Source: Peptococcaceae bacterium UBA7702 (GTDB lineage Bacteria; Bacillota; Dehalobacteriia; UBA7702). From it: a DNA stretch of 64,000 bases. Under the pieces are notes generated by a model. That model had not been told where the DNA came from and did no database searches. It saw only the letters and a program-made list of their open reading frames with translations. The stretch spans positions 62,001 to 126,000 of the forward strand of contig DLGE01000007.1 of NCBI GenBank assembly GCA_002482535.1, given 5' to 3'. Below, in pieces: positions 50,277 to 58,964 of the stretch. Made by a program: the position numbers and the translations under genes. Every line of letters begins with the position of its first letter. The first letter of the stretch is position 1.

Positions 50277-51323
50277 ATGAAAAGGATTACCGTTGAAACG
50301 GAAAAACCCTATGAAATCGTCATCGGCAAGGGCATCCTGAAACAGTGCGGCGACGCGGTGAAAGAACAGTTTCCCCTGGGCAACGCCGTCATCGTCACCG
50401 ACGATAACGTCGAAAGCCTCTACGGCGATACGGTCAGGAAATCCTTGGAAAAAGCAGCCATCCCCCACAGGACCTTTGTGTTCGCCAATGGGGAACATGC
50501 CAAAAATATGGATATTCTCCGGGAACTGCTGGAATTTATGGCGCGCCATCAAATCAACCGCGGCGATTTCATCGTCGCCCTGGGCGGCGGCGTCGTCGGC
50601 GATTTGGCAGGTTTTGCCGCTGCGGTTTATCTCCGAGGCATCCCCTACGTACAGCTGCCCACCACGTTTCTGGCAGCCATCGATTCTTCCGTCGGCGGCA
50701 AGACTGCCGTCAATTTAGACGCCGGCAAAAACCTGGCCGGTGCCTTTCACCAGCCTTCTCTCGTCTGGTGCGACCACGATACGCTGAAAACCATGGACCC
50801 GGTGCGCTTTGCCGACGGCATCGCCGAAGCCGTCAAATACGCTGTGCTCGGCGACGAAGACCTCTTCGCCCAATTACGCGGCGGCGAACTGCGGCAGCAC
50901 ATCGAAGAGATCATTGCCACCTGCGTCAAAATCAAACGCCGCCTGGTTTTGGCAGATGAATTCGATTACGGCGACCGCCAATTTTTAAATCTCGGCCACA
51001 CTTTGGGCCACGCCATCGAAAAGCACAGCGATTTTGAAATCACCCATGGCCACGCCGTGGCCTGCGGCATGGTAGCCATCGCCGAAGCGGCGACCAAAAA
51101 CGGGTTGGCGGAATTTGACTGCAAGGAGCGCATCGCCGAAGTCCTCGCCCTTTACGGCCTGCCTACAAAATCCCCATATCCCCTGGAGGAATTGCTGCCC
51201 TACGTCGAAAACGACAAGAAGCGCAGCGGCGAGACGATCCGCCTCGTGATTCCGGAAACCGTGGGCAAATGCCGCTTGCTCTCTCTACCGGTGACAAAAC
51301 TGAAATCCTTTTTTCAAATATAG
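50277..51323 (+). CDS. aroB: 3-Dehydroquinate synthase
   Basis: 348 residues. GGGVVGDLAGFAAAVYLRG is the NAD/metal-binding block and DSSVGGKTAVN the active-site loop; zinc ligands include His in NLGHTLGHAIE. Second step of the shikimate pathway. It stops with TAG, followed one codon later by TAA, so readthrough would add one residue. First gene of the aro operon. Confidence 0.95.
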   Translation: MKRITVETEKPYEIVIGKGILKQCGDAVKEQFPLGNAVIVTDDNVESLYGDTVRKSLEKAAIPHRTFVFANGEHAKNMDILRELLEFMARHQINRGDFIVALGGGVVGDLAGFAAAVYLRGIPYVQLPTTFLAAIDSSVGGKTAVNLDAGKNLAGAFHQPSLVWCDHDTLKTMDPVRFADGIAEAVKYAVLGDEDLFAQLRGGELRQHIEEIIATCVKIKRRLVLADEFDYGDRQFLNLGHTLGHAIEKHSDFEITHGHAVACGMVAIAEAATKNGLAEFDCKERIAEVLALYGLPTKSPYPLEELLPYVENDKKRSGETIRLVIPETVGKCRLLSLPVTKLKSFFQI

Positions 51324-51359
51324 GATTAAGACTACCATTACAATATAGGAGGGCTCATC

Positions 51360-52625
51360 ATGGATATTAAAATTAAGCCGCAAATACTCCACGGCAAAGT
51401 TCCAGCCATCGCCTCCAAAGCTGACGGACACCGCATCCTCATTGCCTCCGCCCTTGCCGACGGTCCCACCAAAATCAAAATCGATACCTGGTCGGAAGAT
51501 TTAGAAGCCACCTTACACGTGCTGACCCGTATGGGCATGGAAAGCCGCTGGCATCAAGATCAATTTTTAACGGTGCAGCCCATTGCAGAAATGCCCTGCA
51601 CCGCGACGTTAGATTGCGGTAATTCCGGTTCCACCCTGCGTTTTCTGTTCCCTTTGGCAGCGGCTTTGGGCTGCAACGGCTATACGTATATCGGTTCCCG
51701 ACGGCTGGGGGAACGCCCCATGCAGCCCCTGATCGATGTCATGCGCAGCCACGGCGTGCTGATCCGCGGCGAAAAACTGCCCCTGGTCGTAACGGGCCAG
51801 CTCCACGGCGGTGTCTACCGTCTTCCCGGCGATGTCAGTTCCCAGTACATTTCCGGGCTGCTCTTCGCCTTGCCGCTGTTGATCGCCGACAGCCGCCTGA
51901 TTCTGACGTCAGCGCCGGAATCCGACGCTTACATCGACATGACCGTCGATACCCTTGCCAAATTCGGCGTTAAAATCCAGCGCGACGGTTACTGTTTCAC
52001 GATCAAAGGCCGCCAAACATACGTTTCTCCCGGTGAAATCACTGTGGAAAAAGACTGGTCCAACGCCGCTTTCTGGCTGGTTGCCGGGGCGCTTGGCAAA
52101 GAGATCAGCATCGACGGACTTCACCGCGATTCCCTACAAAGCGACCGCGCCATTGTGTCGCTGATCAAAAAAATGCAGAGAAAAACCGACGAAGATCCCT
52201 TAAAAGCCGTCAGCGTCAGCAAAAAAGAACTGACCGCCATTGATATTGACGCCGCCCAAATTCCCGATCTCGTGCCCATTCTCGCCGTTTTGGCCTGCGC
52301 CGCCCAAGGTACCACTGTGATCTACAACGCCAAACGGCTGCGTTTAAAGGAATCCGACCGCTTGAAAGCAATGACCGATAATCTCAGCGTTCTCGGCGCC
52401 GATATCAAAGAGACCGCCGACGGCCTTACCATTCGCGGCGGAAAACCCCTAAACGGCGGCGTGGTACAGGGATACGACGACCACCGCATCGTCATGGCCT
52501 GCGCCGTCGCCTCGCTGTTGGCCAAAGGCGATATCACCATCATTGGCGCCGAAGCCGTCAACAAGAGTTATCCCGGCTTTTTCGCGGATTTTAAATCATT
52601 GGGAGGGAAGATCGATGTCCTCTGA
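51360..52625 (+). CDS. aroA: 5-Enolpyruvylshikimate-3-phosphate synthase
   Basis: 421 residues. LDCGNSGSTLRFL and RLRLKESDRL are the family signatures; the substrate region SKADGHRILIASAL opens the chain. It joins shikimate 3-phosphate to PEP. TAGGAGGG precedes ATG 51360. Its last eleven bases overlap aroC. Confidence 0.95.
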   Translation: MDIKIKPQILHGKVPAIASKADGHRILIASALADGPTKIKIDTWSEDLEATLHVLTRMGMESRWHQDQFLTVQPIAEMPCTATLDCGNSGSTLRFLFPLAAALGCNGYTYIGSRRLGERPMQPLIDVMRSHGVLIRGEKLPLVVTGQLHGGVYRLPGDVSSQYISGLLFALPLLIADSRLILTSAPESDAYIDMTVDTLAKFGVKIQRDGYCFTIKGRQTYVSPGEITVEKDWSNAAFWLVAGALGKEISIDGLHRDSLQSDRAIVSLIKKMQRKTDEDPLKAVSVSKKELTAIDIDAAQIPDLVPILAVLACAAQGTTVIYNAKRLRLKESDRLKAMTDNLSVLGADIKETADGLTIRGGKPLNGGVVQGYDDHRIVMACAVASLLAKGDITIIGAEAVNKSYPGFFADFKSLGGKIDVL

Positions 52626-53700
52626 TTTCGGCAAAAATATTCGTTATACGGTTTTCGGTCAATCTCACTCCGAAGCCATCGGTATCGTCATCGATGGACT
52701 TCCCGTCGGGGAAACCGTGGATCCCTATGAGATCCGCCACTTCATGAGCCGCCGGGCTCCCGCAGGGAAGGATTACGCCACCAAACGCCGGGAAGACGAT
52801 GATTTTCAGATTCTCTCCGGCGTATGCAACGATAAGACCTGCGGCGCGCCGCTTTGCGCCGTGATCCTCAACAAGGATGTCCAATCGAAATCCTACGAAG
52901 ACATCAAAGACCTGCCCCGTCCCGGCCACGCCGATTATACCGCCCATGTCAAATACAAAGGATTTGCGGACTACCGCGGCGGCGGCCACTTTTCCGGCCG
53001 TCTCACCGCCCCCCTCTGCTTTGCCGGAGGCCTGGTCAAGGGAATTTTAGAGAAGCGGGGCATCGTGATTGGGGCGCACATTTTAAGCCTCGGCAAGGTC
53101 CAGGATAAGCCCTTTGATCCCGTTCAGGTCAGCGCCGACGACCTCAAAGACCCCGGCCGCTATCCCTTTCCCACCAGCAGCATCGGAGTGGGCAATACGA
53201 TGCAGGCGCAGATCGGGCTCATCGCCAAAAAGTTAGATTCCCTCGGCGGCGTCATCGAAGCCGGCGTCGTCGGTCTTCCTCCGGGCCTCGGTGAACCCAT
53301 GTTCGACGGCGTGGAAAACCTTTTGGCCAAACATCTCTTCGGTATTCCCGCGGTGAAAGGCGTGGAATTCGGCGACGGTTTCGCCGCCGCCTCCCTTTTG
53401 GGGAGCGAACACAACGACGCCTTTTGCCTCAAAGACGGGGTCACACAAACAAAGACCAACCATGCCGGAGGCATTTTGGGTGGCATCACCACCGGTATGC
53501 CTTTGATTTTAAGGGTCGCCGTAAAGCCGACGCCCTCCATCGGCAAAGCACAGGAAACGGTGGATCTTGCCGCTGCCGCGGAAACCACCGTTACCGTGGG
53601 GGGCCGTCACGATCCCTGCATCGTACCGCGGGCCGTGCCGGTGGTGGAAAGCGTGATTGCCATGACCCTTCTGGATCTACTGCTGGCGGCGAAAGGATGA
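52615..53700 (+). CDS. aroC: Chorismate synthase
   Basis: 361 residues from ATG 52615 (GGGAGGG upstream). GRPRPGHADYTA-like block (RPGHADYTAHVKYKG) and GGRHDPCIVPRAVPV are the FMN and catalytic regions. Makes chorismate. Overlaps aroA upstream and the chorismate mutase gene downstream. Confidence 0.95.
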   Translation: MSSDFGKNIRYTVFGQSHSEAIGIVIDGLPVGETVDPYEIRHFMSRRAPAGKDYATKRREDDDFQILSGVCNDKTCGAPLCAVILNKDVQSKSYEDIKDLPRPGHADYTAHVKYKGFADYRGGGHFSGRLTAPLCFAGGLVKGILEKRGIVIGAHILSLGKVQDKPFDPVQVSADDLKDPGRYPFPTSSIGVGNTMQAQIGLIAKKLDSLGGVIEAGVVGLPPGLGEPMFDGVENLLAKHLFGIPAVKGVEFGDGFAAASLLGSEHNDAFCLKDGVTQTKTNHAGGILGGITTGMPLILRVAVKPTPSIGKAQETVDLAAAAETTVTVGGRHDPCIVPRAVPVVESVIAMTLLDLLLAAKG

Positions 53701-54017
53701 TTCTTTTGGAACTTGACGAAATCCGCAAGAAAATCGATGAAATCGATGATCAACTCATAAAACTGCTGCGGCAGCGCCTCGACGCCGCGGCGGAAATTGC
53801 CGCCTGGAAAGGGGAACACGGCCTGCCCGTGGACGACAGCCAAAGAGAAGCGGCGATTTGCCGCCGGGCCACAGAGCGTCTCGGCGCGTCTTACGCCCCT
53901 TACGGCGCAACCTTCTTTGACAGCCTTTTCGCCATCAGCCGGGCTTATCAGCAACAATGCCGCGCAGAGGCAAAAACCCGGAGCGAACCGGGGCAGATGA
54001 AAGAGGAATCGCCATGA
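53697..54017 (+). CDS. Chorismate mutase, AroQ-class (helical)
   Basis: 106 residues. DEIRKKIDEIDDQLIKLLRQRLDAAAEIA has the catalytic Arg and Lys spacing, and the second helix VDDSQREAAICRRA follows. Converts chorismate to prephenate. Start ATG 53697 overlaps the aroC stop (ATGA); TTG 53706 with AAGGA upstream is an alternative. Monofunctional: no prephenate dehydratase or dehydrogenase domain. Confidence 0.88.
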   Translation: MILLELDEIRKKIDEIDDQLIKLLRQRLDAAAEIAAWKGEHGLPVDDSQREAAICRRATERLGASYAPYGATFFDSLFAISRAYQQQCRAEAKTRSEPGQMKEESP

Positions 54018-54781
54018 AATACGGCCTGATCGGGAAAACCTTAAAACATAGCATCTCTCCGGAAATCCACCGGCTTTTCGGCACTGCGGACTATTTTTTA
54101 AAGGAATTAGCCGCAGACGAAGTGGCCCCTTATGTAAGCCACGGCGATTTTTTGGGTCTGAACGTCACCATTCCCTATAAAAAAACAGTCATCCCTTTTT
54201 GCACCGGGCTTTCCCAAAGGGCGCAACGCTGCAACAGTGTGAATACGCTGCTGCGCCGGGAAGACGGCGCGCTTTTTGGCGATAACACCGATTACGACGG
54301 TTTTTTATACATGGCCCGGGAGGCGAAGATCTCCTTTTTGGGGCAAAAAGTCGTCATCTTAGGCAGCGGCGGCGCCGGGGAAACCGTGGCCGCCGCCGTC
54401 AAAGACGAAGGCGCCGGGGAAATCGTGATACTCTCAAGAAAAGCCAACGCCACGCCTTATTCCGATACGGAGAAATATCTTGACGCCGATATTTTAGTCA
54501 ACTGTACGCCGGTGGGAATGTATCCGAAAAGCGACGAAACACCGCTAAAACTCTCCGCCTTTTCCCGCCTAAAGGGAGTTCTCGATCTGATCTACAATCC
54601 CCTTAAAACACGTCTCCTGGACGACGCCGCCGCCTTGGGCCTCCCCCACGCCAGCGGCCTTATGATGCTGGTGGAGCAGGCGCGCCGGTCAGAGGAGTTA
54701 TTCTTACGGAAAAAAATCCCTCAAGAGCGCAACGCGGCGGTTTACGCCGAGGCAGAAGCGCTCATTAGGAGCAAAAAATGA
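54014..54781 (+). CDS. aroE: Shikimate dehydrogenase
   Basis: 255 residues from ATG 54014 (overlapping the preceding stop). SISPEIH and LNVTIPYKK hold the catalytic Lys, GDNTDYDGF the Asp; ILGSGGAGETV is the NADP-binding turn. Reduces dehydroshikimate. Overlaps aroQ by four bases. Confidence 0.93.
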   Translation: MKYGLIGKTLKHSISPEIHRLFGTADYFLKELAADEVAPYVSHGDFLGLNVTIPYKKTVIPFCTGLSQRAQRCNSVNTLLRREDGALFGDNTDYDGFLYMAREAKISFLGQKVVILGSGGAGETVAAAVKDEGAGEIVILSRKANATPYSDTEKYLDADILVNCTPVGMYPKSDETPLKLSAFSRLKGVLDLIYNPLKTRLLDDAAALGLPHASGLMMLVEQARRSEELFLRKKIPQERNAAVYAEAEALIRSKK

Positions 54782-55215
54782 AATTATTCGTCATTCACGG
54801 CCCCAACCTCAACATGTTGGGGAAGCGGGAACCGTCTATTTACGGCAGCCGCACTTATCAGGAATTGCTTTCCTATATCGATGATTACGCAAAAAGCAAA
54901 AACATCAAAACCAGTTTCTTTCAATCCAACCATGAAGGCGCCCTCGTTGATTTCATTCAGGCCGCCTATGAAGGCGCAGACGGCATCATCCTCAACCCCG
55001 GCGCCTACGGTCATACCAGCATCGCCATTCTTGACGCCTTAAAAACCGTTAATTTACCCGCCGTGGAGGTGCATTTAAGCGATATCTATCACAGAGAGGC
55101 CTTCCGCCATGTTTCCTACACTTCTCTCGGCTGCATCCGAACGATTTGCGGCAGGGGTTTTGCAGGTTATAAGGAAGCCATCGACACTTTGGCGGACCAT
55201 CTGAAGCTAAGATAA
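54778..55215 (+). CDS. aroQ: 3-Dehydroquinate dehydratase, type II
   Basis: 145 residues. GPNLNMLGKREPSIYG with its catalytic Tyr, NPGAYGHTSIAI and EVHLSD are the type II signatures. Dehydrates dehydroquinate. Last aro gene; the operon lacks shikimate kinase and DAHP synthase. Confidence 0.95.
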   Translation: MKLFVIHGPNLNMLGKREPSIYGSRTYQELLSYIDDYAKSKNIKTSFFQSNHEGALVDFIQAAYEGADGIILNPGAYGHTSIAILDALKTVNLPAVEVHLSDIYHREAFRHVSYTSLGCIRTICGRGFAGYKEAIDTLADHLKLR

Positions 55216-55228
55216 AGGGGGAAACAAC

Positions 55229-55915
55229 ATGGCTGATTTGGATCACTGCCGAGAATTCGGAGAAATTTTAGAAACATTGCCTTTTTGGCCGCAACTGAGC
55301 GAAGAAGAAAGCGATCTGCTGCGCCGCAGCTGCAATCTGCGTCATTTTAAAAAGGACACCGTCATTCACGGCTATGAAGAGGAGTGCCTCGGCATGATCC
55401 GCGTGGCCAGCGGTATGTTGCGAGTGGCCATCATCTCGGAAGAAGGCCGGGAAATCACGCTACTTCGGGTCTCCGTCGGTGAGTACTGCGTCTTGAGCGC
55501 CGCCTGCATGATCCATCAGATCACCTTCAACACCCAAATCACCGCCGAAGACGATACGGATTTGCTGGTCATCAACACCGCCGCCTTCAAGTGGCTGACG
55601 GAAAGAAACGTTTACGCCCGCTGCTTCATGTACGAGCTCTTTACCGAGCATTTTTCTGAAGTGATGTGGACCATGGAACAGATTCTTTTTATGGGTTACG
55701 ACAAACGCCTCGCCCTTTTTTTGGCGGAAGAATGGGAGCGCACAGGTTCTCCAAAACTTCACATGACCCACGAACAAATCGCCCGCAACACCGGCTCCGC
55801 CCGGGAAGTCGTCTCCAGAATGCTGCGACGCTTCGCCGAAGACGGTATTGTTTCCATCAGCCGCGGCAATATCTTTTTGAAAGACCCGGAAAAATTAAAA
55901 AATTTGACGGTTTGA
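55229..55915 (+). CDS. Crp/Fnr-family transcriptional regulator
   Basis: 228 residues: a cNMP-binding-like fold in about 25-150 and a winged HTH near 170-225 (HEQIARNTGSAREVVSRML). The recognition helix reads ExxSR, closer to Fnr than to Crp. Several cysteines occur in the sensor (LSAACMIH), so redox sensing is possible. A palindromic site and promoter lie directly downstream, before thioredoxin. Confidence 0.88.
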   Translation: MADLDHCREFGEILETLPFWPQLSEEESDLLRRSCNLRHFKKDTVIHGYEEECLGMIRVASGMLRVAIISEEGREITLLRVSVGEYCVLSAACMIHQITFNTQITAEDDTDLLVINTAAFKWLTERNVYARCFMYELFTEHFSEVMWTMEQILFMGYDKRLALFLAEEWERTGSPKLHMTHEQIARNTGSAREVVSRMLRRFAEDGIVSISRGNIFLKDPEKLKNLTV

Positions 55916-55922
55916 AAATCAT

Positions 55923-55964
55923 TGTGACACAGTCACGGTAAAATTTATCATCTTTGGGTATAAT
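55923..55964 (+). promoter_or_regulatory. Thioredoxin promoter with a Crp/Fnr-type site
   Basis: GTGAC ACA GTCAC (55924-55936) is centred 41 bp before the predicted start of transcription. TATAAT lies at 55959-55964 and the -35 region is poor (CGGTAA), as expected of an activated promoter. Confidence 0.65.
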
Positions 55965-55996
55965 AAGACCATCAAATACAGAAAGGAGTCCCAATC

Positions 55997-56308
55997 ATGA
56001 ATGCTATTGTAATTAATAAAGACAATTTTGAAAAAGAAGTTCTGCAGTCGGATAAGCCCGTCCTCGTGGATTTCTGGGCTTCCTGGTGCGGCCCCTGCAG
56101 AATGTTCTCCCCCACCGTCGACGCCATCGCCGAAGAATACGCCGATGAAGTCAAAGTGGGCAAACTCAATGTTGACGACGAAGGTTCCATTGCCGCGCAA
56201 TACCATGTGGCTTCGATCCCCACGATCATCCTGTTTAAAAACGGCGAACCCGTCAAACGTTCCGTCGGCGCGCTTCCCAAGGACGCTGTCGTAGAAATGT
56301 TTCGTTGA
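55997..56308 (+). CDS. trxA: Thioredoxin
   Basis: 103 residues. WASWCGPCRMF carries the CxxC redox site; cis-Pro is in VASIPTI. AAAGGAG before ATG 55997. Overlaps the rhodanese gene by four bases, and a Crp/Fnr-family site precedes it. Confidence 0.96.
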   Translation: MNAIVINKDNFEKEVLQSDKPVLVDFWASWCGPCRMFSPTVDAIAEEYADEVKVGKLNVDDEGSIAAQYHVASIPTIILFKNGEPVKRSVGALPKDAVVEMFR

Positions 56309-56637
56309 GTATTTTCCGACGCGCGAAAAACGCCGACATCAATGAGGGCGTCAAAACCGCGGGGACAACCAAAGGCAGTTTGCTGATTGACGTTAGAAGC
56401 GAACAGGAATACGCCGAAGGTCACATCCCAGGCAGCATCAACATCCCCGCAGAGCGCCTCTCCCTCATGGAAAAGCAGACACCGGATAAAACCACCCCCC
56501 TCTTTTTATACTGCCGTACCGGCGCCAGAAGCGCTCGGGGGGCAAAACTTCTGAAAAAGGCTGGATATCACCAGGTCTTAGACATCGGCGGCATCCATGG
56601 ATGGCGGGGAAAGACGGAAAAAGGACCGGTAACATAA
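56305..56637 (+). CDS. Rhodanese-like sulfurtransferase
   Basis: 110 residues. A single rhodanese domain: LIDVRSEQEYAEGHIPGSINIP and the catalytic-loop YCRTGARS with its Cys. The start is TTG 56305, overlapping the trxA stop. Moves sulfane sulfur. Paired with thioredoxin, which may reduce its persulfide. Confidence 0.85.
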   Translation: MSIFRRAKNADINEGVKTAGTTKGSLLIDVRSEQEYAEGHIPGSINIPAERLSLMEKQTPDKTTPLFLYCRTGARSARGAKLLKKAGYHQVLDIGGIHGWRGKTEKGPVT

Positions 56638-56649
56638 TCCTAAAAAAAG

Positions 56650-56718
56650 TTGGCTTCTGATCAAAAATCAGAAGCCAATTCTCTTTTTGTGGGGCTGCTT
56701 CCATGGGCAAGCCCCTTT
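56650..56718 (+). terminator. Tandem terminators after the rhodanese gene
   Basis: TTGGCTTCTGAT/ATCAGAAGCCAA (56650-56678) followed by TTCTCTTTTTG, then GGGGCT...AGCCCC with TTTTTTCC. The first shares GGCTTCTG with the terminators at 26358 and 42368. Confidence 0.8.
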
Positions 56719-56742
56719 TTTCCGTCAATTCGCGGTATGCAC

Positions 56743-57270
56743 TTATTTGATGCGTTTTAAAACTTCCGCTTCAATGAACTTCTCTTCCTTGCGGAAATAA
56801 TCTTCGCTTCCTGAAATCACATAGTAATTCAGCGCGGCGTAATAAAGCATAAACAAGATGATGAGCTCTTCGTCGAAGACATCATTGTACTTTTCAATGG
56901 CGTTCATGCTGACGTCTTCCAAACTACCGTGCATATCACGGTAATAAGGAGAAGTGATGATGCGAACGATGACAACGGTCCATTTCATCATTTCTTTTTC
57001 TTTGCGCTGGAGGCTTTTGAAGATCTTCTCCGGGGTGTTCTTGTTTTTTTCCATAACCTCGGCGATCAGTTCGTTTCTCTTCTCCACGGAGAAGGTAAGA
57101 CAATTTTCGACGATTTCCCGTTTGTCTTGAAAACTCTGGTAAATTGTCGCGGGAGAATAACCCGTCGCTTCCGAGAAGTTCCTCATAGTCGCTTTCTCGA
57201 TGCCTTTTTCATAAAAAACATCAGCACACGCGTACATGATTTCTTCATTTCTCTTTTTCCTATCGATCAT
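56743..57270 (-). CDS. TetR-family transcriptional regulator
   Basis: 175 residues from ATG 57270 (AGGTGG upstream). HTH in about 5-52 (MRNFSEATGYSPATIYQSF); the rest is a ligand domain with no recognisable relatives. Precedes nothing on its own strand within the window's next gene spacing except the terminator, while the ABC-F gene lies upstream. Target unknown. Confidence 0.85.
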   Translation of the reverse strand: MIDRKKRNEEIMYACADVFYEKGIEKATMRNFSEATGYSPATIYQSFQDKREIVENCLTFSVEKRNELIAEVMEKNKNTPEKIFKSLQRKEKEMMKWTVVIVRIITSPYYRDMHGSLEDVSMNAIEKYNDVFDEELIILFMLYYAALNYYVISGSEDYFRKEEKFIEAEVLKRIK

Positions 57271-57404
57271 GAATCCACCTACTTTCTTTTTTTCACAACC
57301 TATACCCAAATAATAGTCTAACGTATATGATACATTCAAATACATAAACGAACAATAGCAATAACACAATTGCGCAAATATTTAAACATCTGAATATATA
57401 AAAC

Positions 57405-58955
57405 TTAATCGTTGATGATGATATGTTCTTCAATATCGATGACCCGATCCACCCAATCCTGATAGAACAGGGGATCGTGGGAAACAAACAAAACCGTGCC
57501 TTTAAAATTGCGGATCGCTTTTTCCAGTCCCTCCTTGGCTTGGGCGTCGAGATGATTGGTGGGTTCGTCAAGAATCAAAAAATTCGCCGGCGTCAGCGTC
57601 AAAACGCAGAGTTTCACTTTGCTCTGCTCTCCCCCGGAGAGGGTGGCGATGTTGCGGTCAATGTGTTCCGCGCTGATACCGCATTTGGCCAAAGCGCCCC
57701 GGAGTTCCTTCACCGTCATTTTGGGGAAAAGATCCAGGAGATAAGCAAGGGGCGTTTTCTGGTCGTCGCCAAAGTGCAGATCCTGCTCATAATAACCGAT
57801 CACGGTCTTCTCACCGAATTGAAAACTCCCTTTGATGGCGGGAATTTCGCCGATCAATGTCTTTAGCAAAGTACTCTTGCCGATCCCGTTAAAACCGGTC
57901 ACCGCGGTCTTGCTTCCCGTGGCGACGGTTAGGGATAGTTTCGGCATCAATGAATAATAGTAACCGATTTCCAAATCAGTTAAAGCAAGGGCCTTTTGGG
58001 TGGAAATTTCCTGATAGGGAAATTTAAAATGCGCTTTCGGCTGGGTCTGGGGCGTGGCGAGACGGTCGATTTTAGCAAGCTTCTTCTGCCGGCTTTTGGC
58101 CATGGCCGCCGTGGCGGCCCGTGTTTTATTTCTGGCGATATAGTCTTCGGCTTTCTCAATCTCCTTCTTCTGATGCTCGTAAGCGCGGACGTATTCCACC
58201 TGCTTCAGCTCTTTTTGGCGCAGAAAAGAATCATAATTCCCCGTATATTTTTTCAGCGTGTCAAACTCCACGTCCAAAATGCAGGTACAAATATCATTTA
58301 AAAAATAGTGGTCGTGGGAGATGACGATAAAAGCGCCTTTGAAGCCTTTCAGATATTTCGTCAGCCACTCGACGTGTTCTGTGTCAAGGAAATTCGTGGG
58401 CTCGTCCAGAAGAAGTACATCGACGTCGGCAAGAAGCAATTTGGCCAAAATAACTTTGGCCCGCTGGCCGCCGCTGAGTTTCTTTAAGGGGCGGTCCAGG
58501 CCCAAAGGGGTCAAACCGAGACCCGCGGCAACGCGCTGCACCTTGCTGTCCACGGCGTAAAAATCCTTCTGCTCCAGAGTGTCCTGGAGCGAAGAAGCGG
58601 TTTTCAACAAAATCTCGTCGGGGTGCTTTGTCAGCGCCTCATTGATTTCCATCAACTTCTTTTCCGACGCGAACAATTCCTGAAAGGCGCTTTTCAAATA
58701 GGATTCGATGGTCTCCTCCGGATCGACGCTGGCATATTGGTCAAGGTGCCCGATTTTGGCCTTATTCTGCCAGCGAATGAAACCCGTGTCGGGAACGACC
58801 TCGCCGACGAGACTTTTCATCAGCGTGGATTTTCCCGCACCGTTTGCTCCCACCAATCCCATATGCTCACCCTTGAATAAATCAAAGGACGCCTTGTTAT
58901 ACAAGGATTTATCCCCGTAAGTATGGGAAATTTCATGGACTTCCAGTAAGCTCAT
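57405..58955 (-). CDS. ABC-F family ATPase
   Basis: 516 residues: two ATP-binding halves without membrane segments. Walker A GANGAGKST and GFNGIGKST; signatures LSGGQRAKV and LSGGEQSKV; an inter-domain linker with AYEHQKKEIEKAEDYI. ABC-F proteins act on the ribosome (translation factor or antibiotic protection). Length and lack of a C-terminal extension fit the YbiT/YdiF type rather than a resistance type. Gap to uvrC is nine bases. Confidence 0.9.
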   Translation of the reverse strand: MSLLEVHEISHTYGDKSLYNKASFDLFKGEHMGLVGANGAGKSTLMKSLVGEVVPDTGFIRWQNKAKIGHLDQYASVDPEETIESYLKSAFQELFASEKKLMEINEALTKHPDEILLKTASSLQDTLEQKDFYAVDSKVQRVAAGLGLTPLGLDRPLKKLSGGQRAKVILAKLLLADVDVLLLDEPTNFLDTEHVEWLTKYLKGFKGAFIVISHDHYFLNDICTCILDVEFDTLKKYTGNYDSFLRQKELKQVEYVRAYEHQKKEIEKAEDYIARNKTRAATAAMAKSRQKKLAKIDRLATPQTQPKAHFKFPYQEISTQKALALTDLEIGYYYSLMPKLSLTVATGSKTAVTGFNGIGKSTLLKTLIGEIPAIKGSFQFGEKTVIGYYEQDLHFGDDQKTPLAYLLDLFPKMTVKELRGALAKCGISAEHIDRNIATLSGGEQSKVKLCVLTLTPANFLILDEPTNHLDAQAKEGLEKAIRNFKGTVLFVSHDPLFYQDWVDRVIDIEEHIIIND

Positions 58956-58964
58956 TTTTTTCTG

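Noticed and set aside
57405..58955. ABC-F gene as an antibiotic-resistance determinant
   Set aside because: No resistance-type extension or mobile context; housekeeping ABC-F translation factors look the same.
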